DNA from: Anabaena sp. 4-3
Lineage (GTDB): Bacteria > Cyanobacteriota > Cyanobacteriia > Cyanobacteriales > Nostocaceae
Reading direction: 5' to 3'
NCBI RefSeq assembly: GCF_001597745.1
Contig: NZ_LUHJ01000056.1
Location: 63,868 to 100,499 of the forward strand
DNA length: 36,632 nucleotides
How positions within the stretch are numbered: the stretch's first letter is position 1; the number at the start of each line of letters is the position of its first letter. A program made the translations under genes and the position numbers. The notes under the pieces were generated by a model, which saw only the letters and a list, made by a program, of their open reading frames with translations, was not told the origin of the DNA and searched no databases. Below are positions 24,393 through 31,603 of this stretch, in pieces.

Positions 24393-24628
24393 ACTTCATT
24401 CCCCACAGCTATTCCACTATCAATCTCACCATGAACATTCTCTGGTGTAATGGCATCAATTAGTTCATTAAGTGAGTATCGCTTGCGGGTTTTGGGTTTA
24501 ATTACTAGACTACCATCTATGACAGCAATCTCTACTTCTACCCCTTCGGTTAAATGAATCTCTTTCGCTAAATGCTGGGGAATCCGAATTGCAAGACTAT
24601 TTCCCCACTTAGCAACAGTCGCAGCCAT
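24386..24628 (-). CDS. mazE: MazE-type AbrB-fold antitoxin
   Basis: Neutralises the MazF toxin and, as a DNA-binding protein, should repress its own operon. The 80 residues contain a swapped-hairpin AbrB domain, VAKWGNSLAIRIPQHLAKEI followed by EVEIAVIDGSLVIKPKTRKRYSLNELID, the standard MazE arrangement. The C-terminal tail (about 55-80) would contact the toxin. It is the promoter-proximal gene, as in most type II systems. A 23-bp dyad that could be its operator lies at 24652-24674, 24 bp upstream of the ATG. Confidence 0.9.
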   Translation of the reverse strand: MAATVAKWGNSLAIRIPQHLAKEIHLTEGVEVEIAVIDGSLVIKPKTRKRYSLNELIDAITPENVHGEIDSGIAVGNEVW

Positions 24629-24651
24629 AGGCTTATACTTCTATATCCATT

Positions 24652-24674
24652 ATGTATATACTTAGTATCTACAT
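24652..24674 (-). promoter_or_regulatory. Near-perfect dyad, candidate MazE operator
   Basis: ATGTATATACT (24652-24662) and AGTATCTACAT (24664-24674) form an 11-bp inverted repeat with one mismatch and a single central base. It overlaps the region where the mazEF promoter must lie. AbrB-fold antitoxins bind such dyads. Inference from position and symmetry; the promoter boxes themselves are not clear. The remaining intergenic sequence (24675-24898) holds a dispersed repeat and the ndhD terminator. Confidence 0.5.
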
Positions 24675-24795
24675 TGTAGTAATTTTGTAAAAATTTAGCA
24701 ACTATTGGGAGCAATTATATTAGGAGAATTTTTCAGCCAAACGACTGTTAATACTATATATAGCGGTTTGCAAGCCGGATAGAATACAGATTTAT

Positions 24796-24862
24796 CTGCG
24801 TACCCTACGGGTAGGCTTACGCCATCGTAAGAGAAGCAAGCTATATCTGCGTGCATCTGCGT
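24796..24862. repeat. Dispersed repeat with TATCTGCGT and CCCTACGGGTAGG
   Basis: TTATCTGCGTACCCTACGGG is followed by an inverted version of the AGCTTGCTTC repeat and by ATCTGCGTGCATCTGCGTTC. It is assembled from pieces of several cyanobacterial dispersed repeats. Confidence 0.55.
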
Positions 24863-24898
24863 TCAATTATTTTGCTTCTCACTGATTTGAGAACCAAG

Positions 24899-24931
24899 AA
24901 AAAAGCGATCGCCTGATGGGAAGCGATCGCT
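24899..24931 (-). terminator. Rho-independent terminator of ndhD made of two HIP1 octamers
   Basis: On the minus strand AGCGATCGC (from 24931) pairs perfectly with GCGATCGCT (to 24904) across a 10-nt loop, and a run of five to six T follows (24899-24904 as A on the top strand). Both stem halves are the highly iterated palindrome GCGATCGC. It lies 21 bp after the ndhD stop. Confidence 0.8.
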
Positions 24932-24952
24932 TCATATTATCCAGAGGAAAAT

Positions 24953-26647
24953 TTACTTAATTCCCGAAACTGCCATAATTTCGGGTTCGCTGATTTGGGG
25001 TGAGAAGAAACCTTTAGCGTATATCCGGGGATTTGCTTCAGCGATTTGAGTATAGGATTCCCGCACCTGCGTATTAACAGCTACAGTTTTCACATCGTAC
25101 ATCTGAGTAGCTATCTTAGGATAAACACCCACACCAATAATCAATACCAAGAAGCAAGCGGCAATAAACACTTCTCTCGGCGTAGCATCTTTATACACTG
25201 CTTGGCTAGGTAATAGACAGTCTGTACCAAAGCAAGCTGTACCTTCGTCTTCTTGGTTTTGGTAAGCCGCATTATTAATGTTGCAAGATAATTCTGCACC
25301 AGTACCGTAAAATACCTGTCTCATCATCGACAGCAAATAAATCGGTGTGAGAATAACTCCCACGGCGGCGAGGAATACCATCACAGTACAGAAAGTTGAA
25401 CTGTAAATGTCGCTGGTGGTAATACCGACAAATACCTGAAGTTCGCTGACAAACCCACTCATGCCAGGGAGTGCTAAGGAAGCCATTGCACCAGCAGTGA
25501 ACAAGGCAAATACTTTAGGCATGGCTTGCCCAATACCGCCTAAACTATCCATAGCCATTGTGTGGGTGCGGTCATAAGTTACACCAGCCAAGAAGAACAA
25601 TACAGCCGCAATTAAACCGTGAGACAGCATTTGCAGCATTGCACCACTGACACCGACATCGGTAAAGGAAGCGATACCTAACAGCACAAATCCCATGTGA
25701 GACACAGAGGAATAGGCGAGGCGGCGTTTCATGTGGGTTTGGGCGAAGGAGTTTAACGCACCATAAATAATATTGATTACACCCAAGGTTGCTAAGACAG
25801 GCGCAAAATAAATATGGGCATCAGAAAGTAATTCTAAATTTAGGCGAATTAGTCCATAACCACCCATTTTTAGCAATACACCCGCCAAAATCATTGATAC
25901 AGGTGCAGAGGCTTCACCGTGGGCATCAGGCAACCAAGTATGTAAGGGGAAAATCGCTAGTTTGACACCAAAAGCAATTAATAATCCAGCGTAAAGTGCT
26001 AATTCTAAAGCGAGGGGGTAATTCTTAGCCCCTAGTTCTACAATATCAAAGGTGGTATTGTCTCCGTAGAGAGCCATTGCTAGCCCAGCTACGAGAATAA
26101 AAATGGAAGCTGCTGCGGTGTAAAGTAAAAATTTTGTGGCAGCATAACGGCGTTTGGGGCCGCCCCAAATAGATACTAGAAGATATACAGGAACCAGTTC
26201 CAGTTCCCACATAATGAAGAATAGCAGCAAGTCTTGAGCGACAAACACGCCAATTTGTGCAGAATACAGCACCAGCATCAAGAAATAAAACAGGCGTGGT
26301 TTGAGGTTAACTTGCCAAGCTGCAAACATCGCGAAGGTAGTGACAAATCCAGCCAGCAGCACAAGCGGCGCGGATATCCCATCGACGGAAACAGCCCAGC
26401 TAAAACCCAACTGAGGTATCCAGGCGTATTTCTCCACGAGTTGAAAAGTTGCACTGCTAGCATCGTAATGCTGCCAAAAGGTGTAGCACATCAAGGCAAA
26501 GTCCGCGATTCCTACACCCAGGGCATACCATCGCACCAGCTTACCTTCCTTATCTGGCAGCAGGGGAATGAGAAAGGAAGCAACGAGTGGCAGTAGAATA
26601 ATCGCGGTTAGCCAAGGAAATCCATCAGCTATCATAGTATTGAGCAA
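24953..26647 (-). CDS. ndhD: NAD(P)H-quinone oxidoreductase subunit 4 (NdhD)
   Basis: A proton-pumping membrane subunit of the NDH-1 complex, in the thylakoid membrane, serving respiration and cyclic electron flow. The 564 residues are largely hydrophobic with about 14 membrane segments. Conserved features include the [18 protein letters not shown] segment with its buried Glu, [21 protein letters not shown] with Lys and His used in proton transfer, and [17 protein letters not shown] less hydrophobic loop (about 450-480) with several Cys (CNINN, CFGTDC) separates the last helices; I recall this loop in NdhD of related strains. It is of the NdhD1/NdhD2 type rather than the CO2-uptake NdhD3/4 type, judged by isolated location without ndhF3/cupA. 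It ends at a strong terminator. Confidence 0.92.
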   Translation of the reverse strand: MLNTMIADGFPWLTAIILLPLVASFLIPLLPDKEGKLVRWYALGVGIADFALMCYTFWQHYDASSATFQLVEKYAWIPQLGFSWAVSVDGISAPLVLLAGFVTTFAMFAAWQVNLKPRLFYFLMLVLYSAQIGVFVAQDLLLFFIMWELELVPVYLLVSIWGGPKRRYAATKFLLYTAAASIFILVAGLAMALYGDNTTFDIVELGAKNYPLALELALYAGLLIAFGVKLAIFPLHTWLPDAHGEASAPVSMILAGVLLKMGGYGLIRLNLELLSDAHIYFAPVLATLGVINIIYGALNSFAQTHMKRRLAYSSVSHMGFVLLGIASFTDVGVSGAMLQMLSHGLIAAVLFFLAGVTYDRTHTMAMDSLGGIGQAMPKVFALFTAGAMASLALPGMSGFVSELQVFVGITTSDIYSSTFCTVMVFLAAVGVILTPIYLLSMMRQVFYGTGAELSCNINNAAYQNQEDEGTACFGTDCLLPSQAVYKDATPREVFIAACFLVLIIGVGVYPKIATQMYDVKTVAVNTQVRESYTQIAEANPRIYAKGFFSPQISEPEIMAVSGIK

Positions 26648-26791
26648 ATATACTTATTTGTGAATAAGTCTATTCTATTAAACTTTGTAAACTTATCCAA
26701 ATAAATATTTGTGATACCTGACTATAGATGCAACTTATTGCATCACCTTGCTTCAATGACCATAGTAGAGATTTCACAATGCAGTCGCTTG

Positions 26792-26852
26792 TAGGTGCGT
26801 CAAAACCCATGATTTCGTGGAATTAACAGATTTTCGACTCTGACGCACTCTA
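26792..26852. mobile_element. Degenerate hairpin MITE (GGTGCGTCA family)
   Basis: TAGGTGCGTCA (26792-26802) pairs with TGACGCACTCTA (26841-26852) with one gap. It lies 9 bp past the end of the [2Fe-2S] protein gene and is the third and most decayed copy of the family (compare 11568-11690 and 21803-21865). Confidence 0.55.
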
Positions 26853-26861
26853 CTAAAATGT

Positions 26862-27434
26862 TTATTCCTGTTGGTGGCAAGTGTGTTCAGCAGTTAGGTA
26901 TTGTTCTAACAGGGAGGCGATCGCTTGCGGGCAATTTTTCTTATACTTTTTCTTACCTAGCATTAAAATACAGTTAGGCGCACTGCTACAGCGTTTTTGA
27001 CAGTTGGTGTGTTCTATGGTGACTTTATCGAGTAAACCGCGATCGCACAAAGTTTGTTCTAATTCCGACAGTAAACCTTTACCGCCCCGTTTCATGCAAC
27101 CGGATTTTTGACACACCATAATCTTGGCTGGTGTTTGCGCTGATTCATCTGCATGGAAAATTGCGCGATCGCTAATTTTGATCACCTGCTGCGCTTTCAG
27201 CTTAATTGTACCTTTATAGCGGTTTAACTTACTAATTCCATAAATATTAATTGGTTCACCGATTTCTAAAGATGAACGCAAAGCAACGCGCAACTTTTTA
27301 GGTAGTTTAATTAACACATTTCCAGAAGGTATTCCCAAGCTGAGATATTGATTTTTTCTCGGTTTCTTACCCAGAAAACCTAAGAAATCACCCTCAAGAT
27401 TAAACTCTGATAACGTCAAATATTTGTCACCCAT
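26862..27434 (-). CDS. Thioredoxin-like [2Fe-2S] ferredoxin-domain protein
   Basis: A probable electron carrier or iron-sulfur protein. I start at ATG 27434 (190 aa; MGDKYLTLSEFNLEGDFLGF). An upstream in-frame start (27527) would add 31 residues encoded by low-complexity repeat sequence and is unlikely. The N-terminal half (about 1-95) is a basic all-beta-looking domain; the C-terminal half has four Cys in the thioredoxin-like ferredoxin pattern, MVCQKSGCMKRGGKGL ... HTNCQKRCSSAPN, typical of [2Fe-2S] NuoE/Shethna-type folds. It follows nifT by about 110 bp on the same strand, and I recall a similar gene (alr1410) beside nifT in Anabaena PCC 7120. A role in nitrogen fixation is suggested by position only. 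Confidence 0.7.
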   Translation of the reverse strand: MGDKYLTLSEFNLEGDFLGFLGKKPRKNQYLSLGIPSGNVLIKLPKKLRVALRSSLEIGEPINIYGISKLNRYKGTIKLKAQQVIKISDRAIFHADESAQTPAKIMVCQKSGCMKRGGKGLLSELEQTLCDRGLLDKVTIEHTNCQKRCSSAPNCILMLGKKKYKKNCPQAIASLLEQYLTAEHTCHQQE

Positions 27435-27543
27435 GTTAACCGTAAAAAAGGGAGTAGGGAATGGGGAGTAAGGAAGATTAGGAATTTTGGATTTTCGATG
27501 AGATTCCAATCCAAAATCCAATCTCAAAATTAATTGCTAGATT

Positions 27544-27747
27544 TTAAGCAAGTCGTTTAGCTTCTACGGTTTTAGGTAAATTACTGGCATCTGGGATTTC
27601 CCTAAATTCTAATTCCCAACCGTTAGCTAAAGTTAAAATTTTACCTTCAGCCCCATCTGTTTGCTTAACTACTACTTCCTCTAAATCTTTTTTGGCAACA
27701 TAAACTGTTAAATTGCCAGCATCATTCATCCGTAACATCACTTTCAT
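27544..27747 (-). CDS. nifT: NifT/FixU family protein
   Basis: A 67-residue protein of the NifT/FixU family. The function is not established; it is linked to nitrogenase maturation and is usually dispensable in test strains. The sequence shows the family features MKVMLRMNDAGNLTVYVAKKDLEE, then LTLANGWELEFREIPD. Its first 26 bp overlap the end of nifZ (27722-27747) in another frame, so its translation is probably coupled to nifZ. It is the last recognisable nif gene of the nifV-nifZ-nifT run. Confidence 0.88.
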   Translation of the reverse strand: MKVMLRMNDAGNLTVYVAKKDLEEVVVKQTDGAEGKILTLANGWELEFREIPDASNLPKTVEAKRLA

Positions 27748-28009
27748 AATTTTCCTCAGCAGATTCTAATTCTTTTTCGCGACAACCAACAATGATTCCT
27801 TTTTCCAAGAAATGCACAGCATAAATATAGGAACGCTGTAAAAAAGTTCCTATACTGGAGACGTAGCCAATTTCTCCTTTCTTTGCTAAAACTTCTCCGA
27901 TTTCTCTCCCTGGAAATGTGCCATCATTCTTAATCAGTTTGCGAAGTCTGACTTTTTCTCCCAGTTCAAACACTGGTTCAGAATCTAATTCGTATTCATC
28001 GCGTTGCAT
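27722..28009 (-). CDS. nifZ: NifZ family nitrogenase maturation protein
   Basis: Assists formation of the second P-cluster of the MoFe protein of nitrogenase. The 95 residues carry the family core VFELGEKVRLRKLIKNDGTFPGREIGEVLAKKGEIGYVSSIGTFLQRSYIYAVHF, ending in an acidic tail. The start overlaps the end of nifV by 14 bp and the end overlaps nifT by 26 bp. This nested arrangement ties the three genes into one translated message. Confidence 0.92.
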   Translation of the reverse strand: MQRDEYELDSEPVFELGEKVRLRKLIKNDGTFPGREIGEVLAKKGEIGYVSSIGTFLQRSYIYAVHFLEKGIIVGCREKELESAEENYESDVTDE

Positions 28010-29129
28010 GAGAATACCTCTGTTCTTTTACCAAGTTCAGCAGTTCTTCTGTAGTTAAACTGCGTTTTTTCTTGACAGACTGTTGGCGCACAGCATCTAA
28101 AACAGACTGGGTTTCTTCTGGGTTTAAGAAAATACCATGTTGCTGTAGTAAGCTAGTTACCAAATGTCGTCCAGAATGTTTACCTACAACTAAGCGGCGT
28201 TCCCAACCGACTTCTTCCGGTGCAAAGGGTTCGTAGGTGTCAGGGTTTTGCATAACTCCATGAGCATGAATTCCTGACTCGTGAGCAAAGGTATTTTCAC
28301 CAACGATCGCCTTCCAAGGTGGTACATTAGCACCAGAGGCAGCCGCTACCAGTTGTGACAATTCCAACAACCGAGGTGTATCAATACCCATATCTACGCC
28401 ATATATGCGTTTGATGGCCATAACCACTTCTTCTAAAGCGGCGTTACCTGCTCTTTCACCCATACCAATGACTGTAGTATTGACAGATGTCGCTCCAGCT
28501 TTAATTCCCGCTAAAGCGTTAGCTGTCGCCATACCGAAATCATTATGGGTATGAATTTCTACCGGAATCGATAAGACAGAAACCAGTTGCTTAATTTCGC
28601 CGTAGGTGGTGAAAGGATCAAGAACTCCTACGGTATCGCAAAAGCGAAAGCGTGATGCACCCCACTCTTGGGCTGACAGTGCGACATCCAACAGGAAGCT
28701 TTCATCAGCCCTGGAGGAATCTTCCCCCCCGACTGCTACCCAAAGACCTTGATCAACTGCAAAGCTGATACAATCTTTAAGTTTTTGCAGACTTACCCGC
28801 CATTGTCCGTGAAATTTCGCAGCGATTTGGATACCCGACACAGGTATCGCAATATGCACTCGCTTCATTCCACAAGCAATAGAAGCTTTAATATCTGAGA
28901 TGACGGCGCGATTCCAAGCTAGAAGTTCTGCACGTAAACCTAAGTTAGAAATGGCTGAAATCGCTCGCATTTCTTCCTCACCCATCGCCGGAATCCCTAC
29001 TTCTAATTCAGGAACGCCGATGCTATCGAGAAATTTGGCGATCGCTACTTTTTCTTCTAAACTAAACGCCACACCCGCCGCTTGTTCACCATCACGTAAT
29101 GTAGTGTCATTAATGAGAATTTTCTTCAT
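27996..29129 (-). CDS. nifV: Homocitrate synthase NifV
   Basis: Condenses acetyl-CoA with 2-oxoglutarate to homocitrate, the organic ligand of the iron-molybdenum cofactor. The 377-residue product starts at ATG 29129 (MKKILINDTTLRDGEQAAGV); GAGGG lies about 9 nt upstream. A TTG at 29150 could add seven residues but they precede the conserved start. The TIM-barrel motifs are visible: the Arg-Asp of TLRDGEQ, HTHNDFGMATANALAG with metal-binding His, NTTVIGMGERAGNAALEEVV, and the C-terminal HESGIHAHG and VGKHSGRH blocks. Homocitrate synthase and 2-isopropylmalate synthase are close relatives; the location with nifZ and nifT settles it as NifV. Expression is expected in heterocysts; I found no clear NtcA site. 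Confidence 0.95.
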   Translation of the reverse strand: MKKILINDTTLRDGEQAAGVAFSLEEKVAIAKFLDSIGVPELEVGIPAMGEEEMRAISAISNLGLRAELLAWNRAVISDIKASIACGMKRVHIAIPVSGIQIAAKFHGQWRVSLQKLKDCISFAVDQGLWVAVGGEDSSRADESFLLDVALSAQEWGASRFRFCDTVGVLDPFTTYGEIKQLVSVLSIPVEIHTHNDFGMATANALAGIKAGATSVNTTVIGMGERAGNAALEEVVMAIKRIYGVDMGIDTPRLLELSQLVAAASGANVPPWKAIVGENTFAHESGIHAHGVMQNPDTYEPFAPEEVGWERRLVVGKHSGRHLVTSLLQQHGIFLNPEETQSVLDAVRQQSVKKKRSLTTEELLNLVKEQRYSHATR

Positions 29130-29511
29130 CTCAAACATCCCTCTTAGCAATTTTTCTTAATATGCTTTTTGCGGTGATAGTCAATTTTTCTGCACTTCCT
29201 GATATTGGTAAATGCTTTAAATTCTCACCTTTAATAATTCATCTTCATCATTTCTAAATATTAGCTAAACATAAACTACATATCTGTATGGCAGAGAACC
29301 AAAACTATGTATAATTTAAGAATATATTTGCAAAGTTTACGCTTGTTTATTAACTAAAAATCTGCCAATGCAAACATAAACATTAGCAGAAAAAGCATCA
29401 AATAATTTTGTTAGCAAATTGAGAAATATTGTTTTCTTAATACAGGTTATTATGCGTTAATATTTGGTTTTATGATTTACTAAGTATCAAGAAATTACAA
29501 AAAACTATCTA
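29130..29511. promoter_or_regulatory. Upstream region of nifV, no gene
   Basis: An AT-rich 380-bp stretch with no credible ORF. On the minus strand TTGCAA (about 29331) and TATACA (about 29310) resemble a promoter but with only about 14 bp between. No GTA-N8-TAC NtcA site was found. It must carry the nifV-nifZ-nifT promoter unless the unit reads through from the DUF2949 gene. Confidence 0.3.
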
Positions 29512-29712
29512 CTAACTATTGTTATATAACCAATCTAAAATTTTTTCTAGTTGTTCTAAATTAACTAAGCCATACTGCCAAAGCAACATGGGTAAAGGGC
29601 CATGGTCAAACTGTCGATGTTTGAGAGCTACACCAATATCTTCATCAGACAGCGCAAGCTCAGTATGTAAAAAATCTAGCAATTCCATATCATTTTTTTG
29701 AGTGTTCATCAT
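29512..29712 (-). CDS. DUF2949 family small protein
   Basis: A 66-residue acidic protein of the DUF2949 family, found mainly in cyanobacteria; function unknown. The sequence LDFLHTELALSDEDIGVALKHRQFDHGPLPMLLWQYGLVNLEQLEKILDWLY is two short helical halves with the conserved HGPLPMLLWQYGLV segment. It sits between nifV and the cysE/Asr1405 pair, the same position as asr1406 in Anabaena PCC 7120 as I recall, so it may have a role in diazotrophic growth. The first ATG (29712) is taken; an adjacent ATG (29709) is equivalent. Confidence 0.75.
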   Translation of the reverse strand: MMNTQKNDMELLDFLHTELALSDEDIGVALKHRQFDHGPLPMLLWQYGLVNLEQLEKILDWLYNNS

Positions 29713-29922
29713 CAGCTATTTAATTAATTCTTTAGAAAATCAGGAAAAAAGGAAATTTCTCGAATTTTAGAAATTTCTTATTCTAGAACATCAATATTTA
29801 CAGGACAATAATTAAGATGTTGTCGGAGGATAACTAAACTGCAACTAAAAAACAGAGCTTAATAGTTGCAATCAAAATTCAGTCCTGAGATACTACGGAA
29901 TGGAGAAAGTGAGAAAACTGCT

Positions 29923-30177
29923 CTAGTAATGGTTGCAATGCCAGCAAGATTCTAACCAGTCTACTAATTGATGGCGAGGAGCGAGAAATTGCATGACTGT
30001 ACTACGAACTAAAATTGCAGCTAGCCAGGTATTAATCTGTACCCGTAAAGAGCCATCAGGGGGACAGGAACAGGGAATCATCAACTCTTGCAAGCGGTGA
30101 TAAATTTGCCAGCGATCGCCCAGAGGTATCTGCAAAACTTGATCGGCGAAACCGTCAGAACTATCAGGTGATAGCAT
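29923..30177 (-). CDS. Asr1405/Asl0597 family small protein
   Basis: An 84-residue protein of unknown function that I recognise as the Asr1405/Asl0597 family of cyanobacteria. It includes LQIPLGDRWQIYHRLQELMIPCSCPPDGSLRVQINTWLAAILVRSTVMQFLAPRHQLVDWLESCW, with two Cys in PCSCPP and two more near the end (SCWHC). Its ATG follows the cysE stop by 2 bp, so it is co-translated with cysE. Four Cys in a small basic-neutral protein next to a cysteine-synthesis gene hints at metal or thiol chemistry, but this is speculation. Confidence 0.75.
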   Translation of the reverse strand: MLSPDSSDGFADQVLQIPLGDRWQIYHRLQELMIPCSCPPDGSLRVQINTWLAAILVRSTVMQFLAPRHQLVDWLESCWHCNHY

Positions 30178-30179
30178 AA

Positions 30180-30932
30180 TTACTTATCTTTAGTCAACAG
30201 TTCTTGGGCTTGAGGTTGACTGGAGAGGGTTTGCAGTTTGTGTTCCAGTTGCTCAATGCGAGTCACCAGGGAGCGAATAACATTAGCTTCCACATCAGGT
30301 AATTTGCCGTGTTCTAGGGGGGATAAATTATTTTTTTCTTTGCGGGTGATAATCCGTCCGGGAATTCCGACAACTGTGCAATCTGGAGGAACATCACGCA
30401 AGACAACCGAACCAGCACCCACCCGAACGCGATCGCCAAGGTGAATATTGCCTAAAACCTTAGCTCCCGTGCCTAACACCACGTTTTTACCCACTGTAGG
30501 ATGGCGTTTACCGCTTTCCTTACCAGTACCGCCTAAAGTCACACCTTGATAAATCAGGGTGTAGTCTCCCACAATGGCAGTTTCGCCAATCACAACACCC
30601 ATACCGTGGTCGATAAATACCCCTTTACCTATCTTTGCACCTGGATGAATCTCGATCCCAGTTAAAAATCGAGCCAGATGAGAAATGAACCGGGGAAAGA
30701 AAACCACTCCGCGACGGTGTAACCAATGGGCGAGACGATGTAAACTGATAGCGTGCAATCCGGGATAGCACAACACCACCTCTAGCCAATTGCGCGCCGC
30801 AGGATCACGTTCAAAAATAATCTGAAAATCACTCAACAATGGCTCTAAGAAATTGCCAGAGAGTAGATTTTTCAGCAGGGATGTATTTGTAGAATCTGGG
30901 GGATTCTCGATACTGTCTAAGGACTGTTGCAT
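30180..30932 (-). CDS. cysE: Serine O-acetyltransferase (NifP-type)
   Basis: Acetylates L-serine with acetyl-CoA to make O-acetylserine, the precursor of cysteine. In diazotrophs the nif-linked copy (NifP) boosts cysteine supply for iron-sulfur clusters. The 250 residues have an N-terminal helical SATase domain (LLSDFQIIFERDPAARNWLEVVLCYPGLHAISLHRLAHWL) followed by a left-handed beta-helix of hexapeptide repeats (IEIHPGAKIGKGVFIDHGMGVVIGETAIVGD... VTLGGTGKESGKRHPTVG), with catalytic His in FIDHG and KRHPT. The C-terminal tail (about 215-250) is longer than in E. coli CysE and may affect feedback inhibition by cysteine. It is the first gene of a two-gene unit with the Asr1405-like gene. Naming it nifP rests on the nif neighbourhood. 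Confidence 0.9.
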   Translation of the reverse strand: MQQSLDSIENPPDSTNTSLLKNLLSGNFLEPLLSDFQIIFERDPAARNWLEVVLCYPGLHAISLHRLAHWLHRRGVVFFPRFISHLARFLTGIEIHPGAKIGKGVFIDHGMGVVIGETAIVGDYTLIYQGVTLGGTGKESGKRHPTVGKNVVLGTGAKVLGNIHLGDRVRVGAGSVVLRDVPPDCTVVGIPGRIITRKEKNNLSPLEHGKLPDVEANVIRSLVTRIEQLEHKLQTLSSQPQAQELLTKDK

Positions 30933-31092
30933 CGGTACTGTCTGGTTAAAAGAGCCGTGTGCTATTTTTATGCTTATATCAGGTGACTCCCAACAGGACA
31001 GTACACTATGTCTCGATTGGATTTATTGGATTGATTAAGGTTGTACTCAACTACTTTCAACCCAGATTTTTACAACCTGAAAAATTTGTTTT

Positions 31093-31152
31093 GGGTTAGG
31101 GGTGCTAGTATTTCAGGGTAGGGGTACTAGCATTTTTTGGGTAGGGGTTTCA
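31093..31152. repeat. Imperfect tandem repeat GGGTAGGGGTxCTAGxATTT
   Basis: Three imperfect units of about 22 bp, each with GGGTTAGGGGTGCTAG-like sequence, lie upstream of cysE on the opposite side of its start. No coding potential. Confidence 0.6.
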
Positions 31153-31459
31153 GAATTTGTGTACTCACCATCAAATGCTTTGCCTGTAAGCATTTACAAA
31201 GATTTTATCAAATTATTTTACGATATATTAAGCTGTACTCATTTGCTCGGAAATGGCAAGTAGACAGGACTACAAGTTAAATTTCTGTATCCCTAATTAC
31301 GATTAGTATTTTATGGTTTTGACACGCATTCAACCAATTTACAGCAGGGAACAGGGAACAGGTTTGAAAGTCTCTTAGCATTAAGTTTTGTTCCTAAAAT
31401 TTGTACCTCATTTACCCCAAATCTGCTGTATTAAGTTTGTTTTCGCCATAAAAAAGCAT

Positions 31460-31489
31460 TGTAGAGACGTTGCATACAACGTCTCTACA
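31460..31489. repeat. Perfect 13-bp hairpin repeat (GTAGAGACGTTG family)
   Basis: TGTAGAGACGTTG (31460-31472) and CAACGTCTCTACA (31477-31489) pair exactly with a CATA loop. A diverged copy is at 21040-21069. It is a dispersed hairpin of Nostoc-type genomes. Confidence 0.75.
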
Positions 31490-31565
31490 TCATTTATTTA
31501 GTTATTTGGTGCAACGTCATAGAGAATTGTTATAACGCACCACAGCCGTAATCATGATGCGTTAC

Positions 31566-31600
31566 TACTAATGACTAATGACTAATAACTAATGACGACA
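31566..31600. repeat. Heptamer array (CTAATGA)n before ackA stop
   Basis: Four units of ACTAATG, one altered (ATAACTAATG), end just before the ackA stop codon. Same family as the arrays at 1626 and 14707. Confidence 0.8.
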
Positions 31601-31603
31601 AAA

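Larger units (their letters stand above)
30933..31603. other. 671-bp repeat-rich gene-free region between ackA and cysE
   Basis: Holds the cysE upstream region and three repeat types: three copies of a unit near GGGTAGGGGTACTAGCATTT (31093-31152); a perfect 13-bp hairpin TGTAGAGACGTTG/CAACGTCTCTACA (31460-31472 with 31477-31489); and a heptamer array at 31566-31600. No ORF is convincing. A stretch at 31240-31440 shows nothing I can assign. Confidence 0.5.

Noticed and set aside
26862-27527. Longer start (27527) for the [2Fe-2S] protein
   Set aside because: The extra 31 residues come from GGGAATGGGGAG-type repeat sequence and do not look like protein; ATG 27434 begins a clean domain.
29130-29511. 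NtcA-binding site upstream of nifV
   Set aside because: No GTA-N8-TAC found; a nearby GTA/TAC pair (about 29485-29500) has nine bases between and sits far from the start.
30853-31038. Plus-strand ORF over the cysE start
   Set aside because: Lies antisense to the conserved cysE start region and has no family features.
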